Source: Bacteroidales bacterium UBA1745 (GTDB lineage: Bacteria > Bacteroidota > Bacteroidia > Bacteroidales > UBA932). Taken from it: a stretch of DNA of 16,351 nt. How positions within the stretch are numbered: position 1 is the first letter of the stretch; the number at the start of each line of letters is the position of its first letter. Below the pieces are notes generated by a model. That model saw nothing but the letters and a program-made list of their open reading frames with translations, searched no databases and was not told the DNA's origin. Positions 1 to 8,373 of this stretch are shown here, in pieces. The translations under genes were made by a program, and so were the position numbers. The DNA is taken from the NCBI GenBank assembly GCA_002314885.1, contig DCHT01000007.1, positions 34,172-50,522 of the forward strand, given 5' to 3'.

Positions 1-1183
1 CGCACATAAAGTACTTGATGTCCTCTGGTGCCTCGTGGTCCTTGAGGTAGGTCTGGTACATCACGTTGTGTACGAAACCTGCTACATACTTCACGCCTGC
101 TGCATCTGCTGCTGGATCCGGACGGTCGAGTGCAAGATGGAAGTGGAAGTTAGGGAAATCCTTCTCGATCTCGGCGAAGTCCTCGAGGTAGAATGCCTCG
201 ACGAGGGCGCGTGCACCGTAGAAGAAGTGTACTTCCTTGCCGGTCTTGAGGGTCTTGAAGAGCTGCATGATGTGGCTGCGGAGAGGAGCCATACCTGCAC
301 CACCACCTACAAAGATGTACTCCTGTGAATCAGGATCGTCCTTTGGAAGGAGGAAGTCGCCGTAAGGGCCGCTGATCATAACCTTGTCACCTGGCTTGCG
401 GGTGAATACGTAAGTTGAACCGATACCTGGGTTTACAGGGAGGAACTTAGGACCGAGCTCACGTGGAACGCTCCTGTCGAATGGAGGGGTAGCGATACGT
501 ACGTTGAGCTTGATGATGCCCTTCTCACCTGGGTAAGAGGCCATAGAGTAAGCACGGATGGTCTGAACAGGGTTTGAACCGTGGAGACCGAAGATTCCGT
601 ACTTCTCCCAGTCGCCCTTGTACTCGTCAGAAACATCGATGTCCTTGAAGTCGAGTTCGTAAGCAGGGATGTCGATCTGGATGTACTCACCGCTCTTGAA
701 GTCGATGTTCTCGCCCTCAGGGAGCTTGACGGTGAATTCCTTGATGAAGGTAGCCACGTTGTCGTTGCTGATGACCTCGCACTCGAGCTTCTTGACGCTG
801 AGTGCTGAGTCAGGAACAGCGATCTTGATGTCTTCCTTGACCTTGACCTGGCAGCCGAGTCTCCAGTGATCCTGGATCTGCTTGCGGTTGAAGAAGCCGA
901 CCTCGGTAGGGAGGATTTCTCCGCCACCTTCAAGTACGCGGCACTTGCACTGACCGCAGTTGCCCTTTCCACCGCAGGCGGATGGGAGGAAGATCTGCTG
1001 CTCGGCGAGAGTGTTGAGGAGGTTGCCACCAGGGGTTACCTCTACGATCTTCTTGCCGTCGTTGATGTCGATTTTGACCTTGCCCTTAGGAGTGAGCCAG
1101 CCCTTGATGATGAGAAGGACAGCCACGAGGATAAGGATTACGATGACCATAATGGCCACTGATGCGATAATTGTCTTTACCAT
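1..1183 (-). CDS. nqrF: Na+-NQR subunit F, NADH-oxidising subunit (3' end cut by window edge)
   Basis: NqrF takes electrons from NADH on the cytoplasmic side and passes them through FAD and a 2Fe-2S cluster into the sodium-pumping NADH:quinone oxidoreductase. The visible 394 residues show an N-terminal membrane anchor (about residues 3-27), then a ferredoxin domain with cluster cysteines C70, C76, C79 and C111 (spacing Cx5Cx2C plus a distal Cys). A ferredoxin-reductase FAD domain follows with RAYS at 210-213, then the NAD-binding GGGAGMAPLR at 293-302. The frame leaves the window at YFMCG, the start of the usual CGPP motif, so only about 30 C-terminal residues are missing. It is the last gene of the nqr operon, starting 15 bp after the nqrE stop. 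The start at 1183 is supported by a perfect AGGAGG 8 nt upstream. Confidence 0.97.
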   Translation of the reverse strand, partial: MVKTIIASVAIMVIVILILVAVLLIIKGWLTPKGKVKIDINDGKKIVEVTPGGNLLNTLAEQQIFLPSACGGKGNCGQCKCRVLEGGGEILPTEVGFFNRKQIQDHWRLGCQVKVKEDIKIAVPDSALSVKKLECEVISNDNVATFIKEFTVKLPEGENIDFKSGEYIQIDIPAYELDFKDIDVSDEYKGDWEKYGIFGLHGSNPVQTIRAYSMASYPGEKGIIKLNVRIATPPFDRSVPRELGPKFLPVNPGIGSTYVFTRKPGDKVMISGPYGDFLLPKDDPDSQEYIFVGGGAGMAPLRSHIMQLFKTLKTGKEVHFFYGARALVEAFYLEDFAEIEKDFPNFHFHLALDRPDPAADAAGVKYVAGFVHNVMYQTYLKDHEAPEDIKYFMC

Positions 1184-1191
1184 ATCTATAT

Positions 1192-1197
1192 CCTCCT
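1192..1197 (-). promoter_or_regulatory. Shine-Dalgarno site of nqrF
   Basis: The minus strand reads AGGAGG 8 nt before the nqrF ATG, inside the short nqrE-nqrF spacer. It fixes the nqrF start. Perfect Shine-Dalgarno sites are uncommon in Bacteroidota, so its presence here is notable. Confidence 0.75.
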
Positions 1198-1198
1198 A

Positions 1199-1813
1199 TT
1201 AAAGCTGAATTCCCATAAAGGCCATAAAGGCGATGCCCATAAGACCTACAGTGAAGAAGGTGATGCCCAGACCCTTGAGAGGGGCAGGTACGTTTGAGTA
1301 AGAGAGCTTCTCGCGGATTGCTGCAAGAGCGACGATTGCGAGATACCAGCCGATACCGGAACCGAGGGCATAGACAGTTGCCTCGCCGCAGTTCACGAAC
1401 TCCTTCTGCTGCATGAAGAGGGAGCCACCGAGGATGGCGCAGTTCACAGCGATGAGCGGAAGGAAGATACCGAGTGATGAATAGAGTGAAGGCAGGAACT
1501 TCTCGACTACCATTTCCACTACCTGTACGATACCTGCGATGACCGCGATGAAGAGGATGAAGCTCAGGAAGCTGAGGTCAACCTCTGCGAACTTGGGACC
1601 GAGCCAGGAAAGTGCGCCCGGAGCAAGTACGTAGGTGTTGAGGAGGTAGTTGATAGGGAGGGTGATGAGAAGCACGAGGATAACAGCAATACCCAAACCG
1701 TTAGCTGTCTTCACGTTCTTTGATACTGCCAGGTATGAGCACATACCGAGGAAGTATGCAAAGATCATATTGTCAACGAAGATTGACTTTACGAATAAGC
1801 TTAAATATTCCAT
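1199..1813 (-). CDS. nqrE: Na+-NQR subunit E, integral membrane subunit
   Basis: NqrE is one of the two small homologous membrane subunits (with NqrD) of the sodium-translocating NADH:quinone oxidoreductase. The 204 residues match the family length and are mostly hydrophobic, with about six membrane segments. The two conserved cysteines are present, C25 in FLGMCSYLAV and C125 in IAVNCAILGGS. In known Na+-NQR structures, these and the equivalent NqrD pair hold an iron or Fe-S centre inside the membrane. The gene follows nqrD by 21 bp and precedes nqrF by 15 bp. There is no good Shine-Dalgarno at the start: the nearest AGGAG lies more than 25 nt upstream, inside the end of nqrD. Translation may depend on coupling or on AT-rich initiation. 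The related RnfA is excluded by the surrounding nqrA-F order. Confidence 0.96.
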   Translation of the reverse strand: MEYLSLFVKSIFVDNMIFAYFLGMCSYLAVSKNVKTANGLGIAVILVLLITLPINYLLNTYVLAPGALSWLGPKFAEVDLSFLSFILFIAVIAGIVQVVEMVVEKFLPSLYSSLGIFLPLIAVNCAILGGSLFMQQKEFVNCGEATVYALGSGIGWYLAIVALAAIREKLSYSNVPAPLKGLGITFFTVGLMGIAFMAFMGIQL

Positions 1814-1834
1814 ATTCTTGATCTGAGTTTGATG

Positions 1835-2443
1835 TTATTTCTCCTGAAGGTCCTTCTGGATTGACCTCTGTACCCAGATGATGCATCCGAGGAAGATCAA
1901 TGCCATTGGAGGCAGGATTACGAGTCCGTTGTTAGTGTATCCGATAGCCTTGAGTACAGGGAATCCGAAGAGGGTGCCTGAACCGAGGAGTTCACGGAAG
2001 AAACCTACGATCACGAGTATCATACCATAGCCCACGCCGTTCATAAGACCGTCGAGGAGGGATGGGATAGGCTTGTTGCCGAGGGCGAATGCCTCGATGC
2101 GGCCCATTACGATACAGTTGGTGATGATGAGGCCGATGTACACGCTCAGCTGCTTGTCGATTCCATAGGCGAATGCCTTGAGCACCTGGTCCACGAGGAT
2201 AACCATCATAGCGACGACAGTCAGCTGGATGACGATGCGGACACGGTTAGGAATGGTCTTGCGGATGAGGGAGCATACAAGGCTTGAGAGACCGGTGACG
2301 ATGATGACGGAAAGAGCCATCACACACGCACCCTTGAGCTCTACCGTCACTGCGAGTGACGAGCAGATACCGAGCACGAGGACAGAGATTGGGTTGCCCT
2401 TGAAGATCGGATTGAGGATTGTTTCTTTGAGTTTTGCGTCCAT
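1835..2443 (-). CDS. nqrD: Na+-NQR subunit D, integral membrane subunit
   Basis: NqrD is the membrane partner of NqrE in the Na+-pumping NADH:quinone oxidoreductase. The 202-residue product is a polytopic membrane protein of normal family length. It carries the conserved cysteines C27 (VLGICSSLAV) and C110 (LIITNCIVMGR), which in characterised complexes help bind the intramembrane Fe centre shared with NqrE. The family signature RIEAFALGNKP follows C110. The gene lies 12 bp after nqrC and 21 bp before nqrE on the same strand, so the genes are almost certainly co-transcribed. Its start is supported by a strong AGGAGG 7 nt upstream whose first A is the last base of the nqrC TAA stop. The RnfE homologue is ruled out by operon context. 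Confidence 0.96.
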   Translation of the reverse strand: MDAKLKETILNPIFKGNPISVLVLGICSSLAVTVELKGACVMALSVIIVTGLSSLVCSLIRKTIPNRVRIVIQLTVVAMMVILVDQVLKAFAYGIDKQLSVYIGLIITNCIVMGRIEAFALGNKPIPSLLDGLMNGVGYGMILVIVGFFRELLGSGTLFGFPVLKAIGYTNNGLVILPPMALIFLGCIIWVQRSIQKDLQEK

Positions 2444-2450
2444 GATTTCT

Positions 2451-2456
2451 CCTCCT
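2451..2456 (-). promoter_or_regulatory. Shine-Dalgarno site of nqrD overlapping the nqrC stop
   Basis: The minus strand reads AGGAGG 7 nt before the nqrD ATG. Its first A is also the last base of the nqrC TAA stop codon, so terminating ribosomes would sit directly on the site. It confirms the nqrD start and suggests translational coupling. Confidence 0.72.
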
Positions 2457-3256
2457 TATTCGTTAATGTTTTCAGATTCTTCCACTGCAAGAGGCATTAC
2501 CTCGCCCTGAGGCTCCCTTGCGACAGCCTGCTGTGAGAGGATGTAGCCCTTGTAGGCGTTGACCCAGCTGACGATTGCCTTGCTGAGGCCATTGGAAGTC
2601 ATAGTAGCACCGGAGATGGCGTCAACGGCGTTGGCCTTTGCGTCAGGAGCGATGCCCTTGATGATAGAGAGCGGAGCCTCGTCGTCAAAGTCAACGACCT
2701 TGCCGACGAACTTTGCACGGAATGCAGGATCGTCCTTGATCTTGCCACCGAGACCAGGAGTCTCGCTTGCGTGATCGAAGTAAGCGCCCTTGACGGTCTT
2801 GAAGTCAGGCTCGAGGGCTACATAGCCCCAGATAGGACCCCAGAGGCCGGCACCGTAGATTGCGAGTACGGTCACGCCGTTCTTGAATGCATAGACCGGA
2901 ATGTCGATCTCATCAGCCTTGGCAGGGTCAACTACGCTGTAGTTAGCCTTCTTGAGCTCTGAGATGTTGCAGATGTTGGCATCTTCGGTGACGTAGCAGG
3001 AAACTTCGTTTCCGTTTGCATTGACGGTGTATGCCATACTGATGTTCTCCTTGTAGAAGTTGATGATGTCATCATTGCTCTTCAGGGACTCAGTGTCGAA
3101 CTGGGCTGCGGTGAGGATCTGAGAGATGGTCTCAGCCTTGATGTTCGCCTCCTGGCGGTTCTTGAGACTGCCGGATACGAAAGCGAGGATGGCCGCTACG
3201 AGTACACACACGACTGTGGTGTAAACGACTGTATATACATTATTATTTGTATTCAT
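2456..3256 (-). CDS. nqrC: Na+-NQR subunit C, covalent-FMN periplasmic subunit
   Basis: NqrC carries a covalently bound FMN and passes electrons toward NqrB in the Na+-NQR complex. The 266-residue product has one N-terminal membrane helix (about residues 8-28) followed by a periplasmic FMN-binding domain. The flavinylation motif SGATMTS is at 215-221; the acceptor Thr should be T218, attached by an ApbE-type flavin transferase that is not encoded in this window. Also visible is the GLWGPIWGY stretch (137-145) typical of NqrC/RnfG. The last 25 or so residues (AREPQGEV... ending in ENINE) form a polar, acidic tail beyond the conserved fold, which may be a lineage-specific extension. The gene lies 12 bp downstream of nqrB and 12 bp upstream of nqrD. 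No strong Shine-Dalgarno is seen. Confidence 0.96.
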   Translation of the reverse strand: MNTNNNVYTVVYTTVVCVLVAAILAFVSGSLKNRQEANIKAETISQILTAAQFDTESLKSNDDIINFYKENISMAYTVNANGNEVSCYVTEDANICNISELKKANYSVVDPAKADEIDIPVYAFKNGVTVLAIYGAGLWGPIWGYVALEPDFKTVKGAYFDHASETPGLGGKIKDDPAFRAKFVGKVVDFDDEAPLSIIKGIAPDAKANAVDAISGATMTSNGLSKAIVSWVNAYKGYILSQQAVAREPQGEVMPLAVEESENINE

Positions 3257-3268
3257 ATCTTCCCGGGA

Positions 3269-4432
3269 TTAAGCGACCTTGTTATACTTTCTTGCCTTTG
3301 CCTTGAGTGTGCACTCGATGACGCAGTGGTCAATGATAGGTGCAAAGGTGTTCATAAGGAGGATGGCGAGCATCATACCCTCAGCGTAACCTGGGTTCCA
3401 CAGACGTACGATCACTGCGAGAGCACCTACGAGGAAACCGTAGATCCACTTGCCGACCTCAGTCTGAGCTGCGGTTACAGGGTCAGTTGCCATAAATACG
3501 CTGCCGAAGAGGAAGCCGCCCATAATGAGCTGGTAGTAAGCAGGGAGCTCAGTTGCACCGCCGATGTGGCCGAGCCAGCCGATGAGGAGGCCGCCGGCAA
3601 CGGAGGAGAGCATAATCTTCCAGCTTGCAACACCAGTGAAGAGGAGGAGGGCTGCTCCGAGGAGGATGGCGATGACAGAAGTCTCTCCGACTGCACCTGG
3701 GATGTTTCCGAGGAACATCTGGAGTGCGGAGTATCCTTCCGGATTTGCGAGTGGGGTAGCACCTGAGAAGCCGTCGATGACGTGGCCGCCGGTGGTGGCC
3801 CAGGCAGTGCCCTGCTCTGCATAGCGGTTGAGGCCGCCGATCCAGATCTGGTCGCCGGACATCTTGCTAGGGTATGAGAAGAAGAGGAACGCACGTGCGA
3901 TGAGTGCAGGGTTCCAGATGTTCATACCAGTGCCGCCGAATACTTCCTTGGCGAAGATTACTGCAAATGCGGTTGCGATTGCAAGCATCCAGAGAGGAAC
4001 GTCGACTGGGACGATGAGCGGAAGGATGAAGCCGGTCACGAGGTAACCCTCGTTGACTTCGTGTCCGCGGATCTGTGCGACTGTGAACTCGATTCCGAGA
4101 CCTACGATGTAGGTTACCAGGTAGAGAGGGACGATCTTGAGGAGACCATACCATACCATCTGGAGGAATGTCCAGTTCATATTGAATGCTACGCTGTGCT
4201 GATAGCCTGTGTTCCAGATACCGAAGAGGAATGCAGGAACGAGGGCAATCACCATAATGATCATCACACGCTTGATGTCGACGCAGTCCCTGAGGTGTGA
4301 ACCCTTCTTGGTCACGGTGTTAGGGACGAACATAAATGTCTCAAATGCGTCGAAGGTCGAGTGAAGGAATCCAAGCTTTCCACCTTTCTCAAAGGTAGGC
4401 TTGATCTTGTCTACAATGTTTCTTACGTTCAT
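3269..4432 (-). CDS. nqrB: Na+-NQR subunit B, main membrane subunit
   Basis: NqrB is the central membrane subunit of the Na+-NQR complex. It holds covalent FMN and riboflavin and takes part in sodium translocation and quinone reduction. The 387 residues contain about ten hydrophobic segments between positions 53 and 370. The flavinylation site is DGFSGATPLA, with the acceptor Thr at T226, matching the known NqrB motif closely. GGTGMNIWNPALIAR (166-180) and FMATDPVTA (313-321) are further family hallmarks. The N-terminal region ending near HLRDCVDIKR (46-55) is the usual cytoplasmic segment. It is the second gene of the operon, 12 bp after nqrA and 12 bp before nqrC. A purine-rich AAGAAGG lies just upstream of the ATG. 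Confidence 0.97.
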   Translation of the reverse strand: MNVRNIVDKIKPTFEKGGKLGFLHSTFDAFETFMFVPNTVTKKGSHLRDCVDIKRVMIIMVIALVPAFLFGIWNTGYQHSVAFNMNWTFLQMVWYGLLKIVPLYLVTYIVGLGIEFTVAQIRGHEVNEGYLVTGFILPLIVPVDVPLWMLAIATAFAVIFAKEVFGGTGMNIWNPALIARAFLFFSYPSKMSGDQIWIGGLNRYAEQGTAWATTGGHVIDGFSGATPLANPEGYSALQMFLGNIPGAVGETSVIAILLGAALLLFTGVASWKIMLSSVAGGLLIGWLGHIGGATELPAYYQLIMGGFLFGSVFMATDPVTAAQTEVGKWIYGFLVGALAVIVRLWNPGYAEGMMLAILLMNTFAPIIDHCVIECTLKAKARKYNKVA

Positions 4433-4444
4433 AACCTTCTTCTT

Positions 4445-5809
4445 TTAAGCCATTTCCTTGATCATAGTGTCGATGCCCTTGGCGATGATGGCCTGGATGT
4501 CGATCTTGGAAGGACATACGTACTCGCAGAGTGCGAGGTCTTCCTCGAGGACTTCATAGATGCCGAACTTCTCCATCTTGTCGATGTCACCTGCGAGGCA
4601 GGCCTTTGCGAGATAGATAGGGAAGATGCTCATAGGGAGAACTTTTCCGTAAACGTCGGATACGACGAATGCGCGCTCACCACCGTGGAGGTTGGTGTCG
4701 AGGTCATACTTCTTCTCAGGAGTCAGCCAACCGAGCATCCAATGGAAGTAGGTGTGGGATGAGCTGAACTGGTTGAAGCGGAAAGGCTTTGCCCATCCGA
4801 ATGCCTCGTAGTCATTGCCTTCCTGGAGAAGGGTGATCTGGTTGTCCTGGAACCTGAGGCTGCCCTCGGCGCCGATGTTGGCTCCTGAGAGAGCGTCGCC
4901 GCTTACGAAGCGGATTTCCTCAGCTGCGTTGCCGTAGAACTCCTGGATGTCCTTCATAGAGAAGCCAGGGACTGCCTGAATGTAGCAAGGGTTGATTGCC
5001 ATAGGACCGCAGATTGCGACCTTGCGGCTTACATCGTACCTGCCTGTGTTGAAGAGCTTGCCGATGGCTGCGAGCATCTGCATGGAGATGGTCCAGACAA
5101 CGTCGCCCTTGTTGATAGGCTTGATGTTGTTGATCTGTACACCTACGTTGCCTGCAGGGTGCTTGCCGGTGAAGCTGTGTGCTACGATGCCCTCGAGACC
5201 GGCGAACTGTGATTTCACCTTGCCGTTGAAGGAAACGTGTACACCACCTTCGGTAAGCTTCGCGATGGCCTTCACTGCAGTCTGGATGTTTTCAGCCTCG
5301 CCTTTGAGAGCGAACTCAACATCTGCTGCGAGAGGTGCGGTAGCGAATGCTGACACGTAGATTGCCTTCGGTGCAACTTCAGGGTTAGCGATGACGCCGT
5401 AAGGTCTCTGGACGAATGCTGGCCAAAGGCCGCTCTCGAGGAGGGCTGCCTTTACTGCCTCAGCGTCGAGCTCGTCGACGTTGCGCACTCCGAAATCCAC
5501 ATACTCCTGTACGTCATCAGCCTTGATGAGCACTGCAAGCAACTTTCTCTTTTCGCCTCTTACAACCTCAGTCACGACTCCGCTTACTGGAGAGGTGAAA
5601 AGGATGTTCTGAGACATCTTGTCTGCCAGGACAGGACTTCCAACGAGGACTTTGTCGCCTTCCTTGACGAGGAGCTTCGGAGTGAGGTTCCTGAAGTCAG
5701 TAGGTCTGATGGCGACAACACCTGGCTTGAGGACCTTCTTGACGGTCTGGACGGCTGCTCCTGCGAGAGGAACGTTCAGTCCTTTTCTTAAGTTGATGTT
5801 GTTTGACAT
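4445..5809 (-). CDS. nqrA: Na+-NQR subunit A, cytoplasmic subunit
   Basis: NqrA is the soluble cytoplasmic subunit of Na+-NQR, related to RnfC and the Nqo1 barrel/SLBB folds, and lies against NqrB near the quinone site. The 454-residue product is close to the family norm of about 447. It begins with the typical IxLRKGLNVPLAG segment, has no membrane helix, and ends with an LCEYVCPSKIDIQ stretch (about 428-440) that aligns with the C-terminal CxxxCPSK region of NqrA. It is the first gene of nqrABCDEF, so the operon promoter should lie in the 78-bp spacer shared with the divergent helicase gene. No Shine-Dalgarno precedes the ATG; the immediate leader is AT-rich, as is common in Bacteroidota. 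Confidence 0.97.
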   Translation of the reverse strand: MSNNINLRKGLNVPLAGAAVQTVKKVLKPGVVAIRPTDFRNLTPKLLVKEGDKVLVGSPVLADKMSQNILFTSPVSGVVTEVVRGEKRKLLAVLIKADDVQEYVDFGVRNVDELDAEAVKAALLESGLWPAFVQRPYGVIANPEVAPKAIYVSAFATAPLAADVEFALKGEAENIQTAVKAIAKLTEGGVHVSFNGKVKSQFAGLEGIVAHSFTGKHPAGNVGVQINNIKPINKGDVVWTISMQMLAAIGKLFNTGRYDVSRKVAICGPMAINPCYIQAVPGFSMKDIQEFYGNAAEEIRFVSGDALSGANIGAEGSLRFQDNQITLLQEGNDYEAFGWAKPFRFNQFSSSHTYFHWMLGWLTPEKKYDLDTNLHGGERAFVVSDVYGKVLPMSIFPIYLAKACLAGDIDKMEKFGIYEVLEEDLALCEYVCPSKIDIQAIIAKGIDTMIKEMA

Positions 5810-5887
5810 TATGTAATAAGATTTGAGAATATTTTCTAAAATGCGCCGCGAATATAGTGATTTTTTTTCGTTAATTTCGCAGTCGAT
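5810..5887. promoter_or_regulatory. Divergent promoter spacer between nqrA and the helicase gene
   Basis: This 78-bp spacer must hold the start of the nqr operon on the minus strand and of the helicase gene on the plus strand. Two near-matches to the Bacteroidota -7 element TAnnTTTG are visible, both ending TTCG. On the minus strand TATATTCG spans 5849-5856, giving a leader of about 33 nt before nqrA. On the plus strand TAATTTCG spans 5872-5879, which would start RNA almost at the helicase ATG. No convincing -33 TTTG was found at the right distance for either. An imperfect palindrome AGAATATTTTCT lies at about 5826-5837 in the nqrA leader. Assignment is tentative. Confidence 0.4.
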
Positions 5888-8305
5888 ATGGAAAACAACA
5901 ATACTGCTATTTTAGAAGGCCTGAACGACGAGCAGAAAGCCGCCGTCAGGTGTGTGAAAGGACCGGTGCTGATAGTGGCAGGCGCGGGGTCGGGTAAGAC
6001 TAGGGTCCTCACGTCGAGGATCGCCTATGCAATCAACGAGGGGGTGGATCCGTCCAGGATTCTTGCGCTCACCTTCACCAAGAAGGCTGCCACCGAGATG
6101 AAGGACAGGATAGCCCTGATCGTGGGTGAACAGCGTGCCAGACGTATCTGGATGGGCACGTTCCACTCCGTATTCATACGTTTCCTGAGAGGATATGCCG
6201 ATTTTCTCGGTTTCCCTTCTTCCTTTACTATATATGATACCAGCGACTCCCAGGCCCTGGTGAAGACTATAGTCAAGGAGATGAACCTCGACGACAAGGC
6301 CTACAAACCTAAGAACGTCCTCACGAGGATTTCCAACGCCAAGAACGAGATGTGCCTTCCGGGGCACTATGCGAACGACCGCGACAGGCAGGAGGCGGAC
6401 TATCACAGCAAGATGCCGCGCATCAAGGACATCTACCTTGAATATATGACCAGATGCAAGAAGTCCGGAGTTATGGACTTCGACGACATTCTTGTCTATA
6501 TGAACATACTCTTCAGGCAGAACCCGGAGGCGATGAAGGAAATCGCGGGCCGCTTCGACTACATTCTGGTCGACGAGTATCAGGACACGAACTACACTCA
6601 GTACCTGATCCTCAAGCAGCTGGCGCAGTTCCACAAGAACATCTGCGTCGTGGGCGACGACTCCCAGTCCATCTATGCCTTCCGCGGAGCCAAGATCGCC
6701 AACATCCTCAATTTCCAGAAGGACTATGGCAACGCGAACGTGCACGTATTCCGCCTGGAGCGCAACTACCGCAGTACCCAGACCATCGTGGACGCGGCGA
6801 ATTCGCTGATCGAGCACAACAAGGACAGGATCAGGAAGATATGCTACTCCAGGGAGGCCGAAGGCGAGAGGATACGCCTCATCGATGCCTACACTCCTGA
6901 GGAGGAGGCCCGTCTGGTGGCGTCTGCCATCAAGGGACGCATTGCCCGCGACGGTGCCCAATACAGCGATTTTGCGGTATTCTATCGCACCAATGCGCAG
7001 TCCCGTGCCTTCGAGCAGGAACTCCGTGCGCAGAACCTTCCTTATAGGATCTATTCCGGAAAGTCCTTCTTCGACAGGGCCGAGGTGAAGGACCTGATGG
7101 CCTATTTCAAACTCGTCGTCAACAACAACGACGACGAGTCGCTTAAGCGCATCATCAACAAGCCGGCTCGTGCGATAGGCGACACCACCGTGGCTGCCAT
7201 TGCCGCTGCCGCTGCCGATGGCAAGGTTTCTATGTTCAAGGCTGCCTGCGGAGATACTCTGCCGAACTTCGGTCTCAGGGCCGCTGCCGTAGAGAAAGTC
7301 CATACATTCTGCAAGATGATACTCGGCCTCAGCGAGAAGCTCGCCTCTACCGATGCCTTCGACCTGGCCAAGTCAATCGCATACGATTCAGGCATTTATC
7401 AGGCATACAAGGCCGATATGAGCGTCGAGGGCCAGGCGAAGTTCTCGAATGTGGACAGTTTGCTCAGCAATGTCAAGGAAATCGTGGAGCGCAAGCATAA
7501 CGAGGCATACGAGGACATCATCGCCACTCTGGACGAGGTTCCTGAGGAAATGCCGGAGAGCGATCTCCCGCTTGTAACCCTTGGCGATTTCCTCGAGGAC
7601 ATTTCCCTGGCCAGCGCCATCGATATGGATGACTCCGACGAGGAAGGGGAGGGCGTAGACAACAAGATCGCCCTGATGACCGTCCACACTTCCAAGGGCC
7701 TCGAGTTCCCATACGTCTATGTGACCGGTATGGAGGAATCCCTCTTCCCGGCCGGTGGTTCGTTGATTACTCCAGAGGAACTTGCCGAGGAAAGGCGCCT
7801 CTTCTATGTGGCCATCACCCGCGCCAAGAAGAGTGTGGCCCTGTCCTTCTCCAAGGTCCGTATGAAGGAAGGTCAGACTGACTATCACGCTCCGTCCCGC
7901 TTCCTCTATGATATAGATCCGAAGTATATCCTCAATCCGCTGAACCGCCAGACCGGCGTCTCAGACGACGAGGCTATTTCCAGACGTCCGTCCAATAATT
8001 TCGGCTACGGACGCTCGTCCCGTCCTGCTGCGCCGCGTCCGGTCGCTCCGTCGGCTCCGCGCACTTCCGGAGTGACTCCGATCCACCGTCCGGCACAGCC
8101 TCCAGTACGCACTGCCGACCCTAACTTCCAGGCCTCTCCGATCTCCGATCTCAAGGTCGGCCAGAGAGTGGAGCACAACCGCTTCGGATTCGGTGTGATC
8201 CTCGAATTGACAGGAAGCATTGCCGATCGCACTGCCGTCGTGAAGTTCGATGACTACGGAGAGAAGAAATTGATACTTAAATATGCGAAATTTCGTATAG
8301 TTTAG
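5888..8305 (+). CDS. UvrD/PcrA-type superfamily 1A DNA helicase
   Basis: This is a 3'-5' DNA helicase for repair and replication-transcription conflict handling. The 805 residues carry the SF1A motifs in order. These are the Q-motif region LNDEQKAAV (12-20), Walker A AGAGSGKT (31-38), motif Ia with TFTKKAATEM, GTFHSV, Walker B VDEYQDT (about 227-233), motif III GDDSQSIYAFRGA (about 256-268), motif IV ERNYRST, motif V TVHTSKGLEFP (about 598-608) and motif VI ERRLFYVAITRAKK (about 635-648). After a Ser/Pro/Arg-rich linker (about 695-745), the C-terminus has VGQRVEHNRFGFGVI and a KLILKYAKFRIV end, like the Tudor-type RNA-polymerase-binding tail of PcrA. That favours a PcrA/UvrD assignment over Rep. 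It is transcribed alone, divergent from nqrA; a hairpin terminator follows about 70 bp after its stop. I leave the symbol open because uvrD and pcrA are used inconsistently in this phylum. Confidence 0.95.
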   Translation: MENNNTAILEGLNDEQKAAVRCVKGPVLIVAGAGSGKTRVLTSRIAYAINEGVDPSRILALTFTKKAATEMKDRIALIVGEQRARRIWMGTFHSVFIRFLRGYADFLGFPSSFTIYDTSDSQALVKTIVKEMNLDDKAYKPKNVLTRISNAKNEMCLPGHYANDRDRQEADYHSKMPRIKDIYLEYMTRCKKSGVMDFDDILVYMNILFRQNPEAMKEIAGRFDYILVDEYQDTNYTQYLILKQLAQFHKNICVVGDDSQSIYAFRGAKIANILNFQKDYGNANVHVFRLERNYRSTQTIVDAANSLIEHNKDRIRKICYSREAEGERIRLIDAYTPEEEARLVASAIKGRIARDGAQYSDFAVFYRTNAQSRAFEQELRAQNLPYRIYSGKSFFDRAEVKDLMAYFKLVVNNNDDESLKRIINKPARAIGDTTVAAIAAAAADGKVSMFKAACGDTLPNFGLRAAAVEKVHTFCKMILGLSEKLASTDAFDLAKSIAYDSGIYQAYKADMSVEGQAKFSNVDSLLSNVKEIVERKHNEAYEDIIATLDEVPEEMPESDLPLVTLGDFLEDISLASAIDMDDSDEEGEGVDNKIALMTVHTSKGLEFPYVYVTGMEESLFPAGGSLITPEELAEERRLFYVAITRAKKSVALSFSKVRMKEGQTDYHAPSRFLYDIDPKYILNPLNRQTGVSDDEAISRRPSNNFGYGRSSRPAAPRPVAPSAPRTSGVTPIHRPAQPPVRTADPNFQASPISDLKVGQRVEHNRFGFGVILELTGSIADRTAVVKFDDYGEKKLILKYAKFRIV

Positions 8306-8307
8306 TC

Positions 8308-8335
8308 TTGCATATTCAAATTCATTGTATATTTG
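8308..8335 (+). promoter_or_regulatory. Candidate promoter just downstream of the helicase gene
   Basis: TATATTTG at 8328-8335 is an exact match to the Bacteroidota -7 consensus TAnnTTTG. A TTG at 8308-8310 lies 17 bp upstream, slightly closer than the usual -33 spacing. RNA would start near 8341-8342, only about 30 nt before a terminator hairpin, so the product would be very short unless the terminator is read through. Confidence 0.4.
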
Positions 8336-8373
8336 TAACGAAGTTTTTCATAGTTTAAGTTTAGGTTAAGTGA

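Noticed and set aside
3326..3766. Plus-strand open frame of 146 codons opposite nqrB
   Set aside because: Antisense to a strongly conserved nqr subunit; Glu/Ser/Cys-rich translation without family features.
5912..7303. 463-codon open frame on the minus strand opposite the helicase gene
   Set aside because: It lies wholly antisense to a protein with every SF1A motif; its translation is rich in Val, Leu, Gly and Arg with no recognisable domain, as expected from an antisense shadow of a GC-biased gene.
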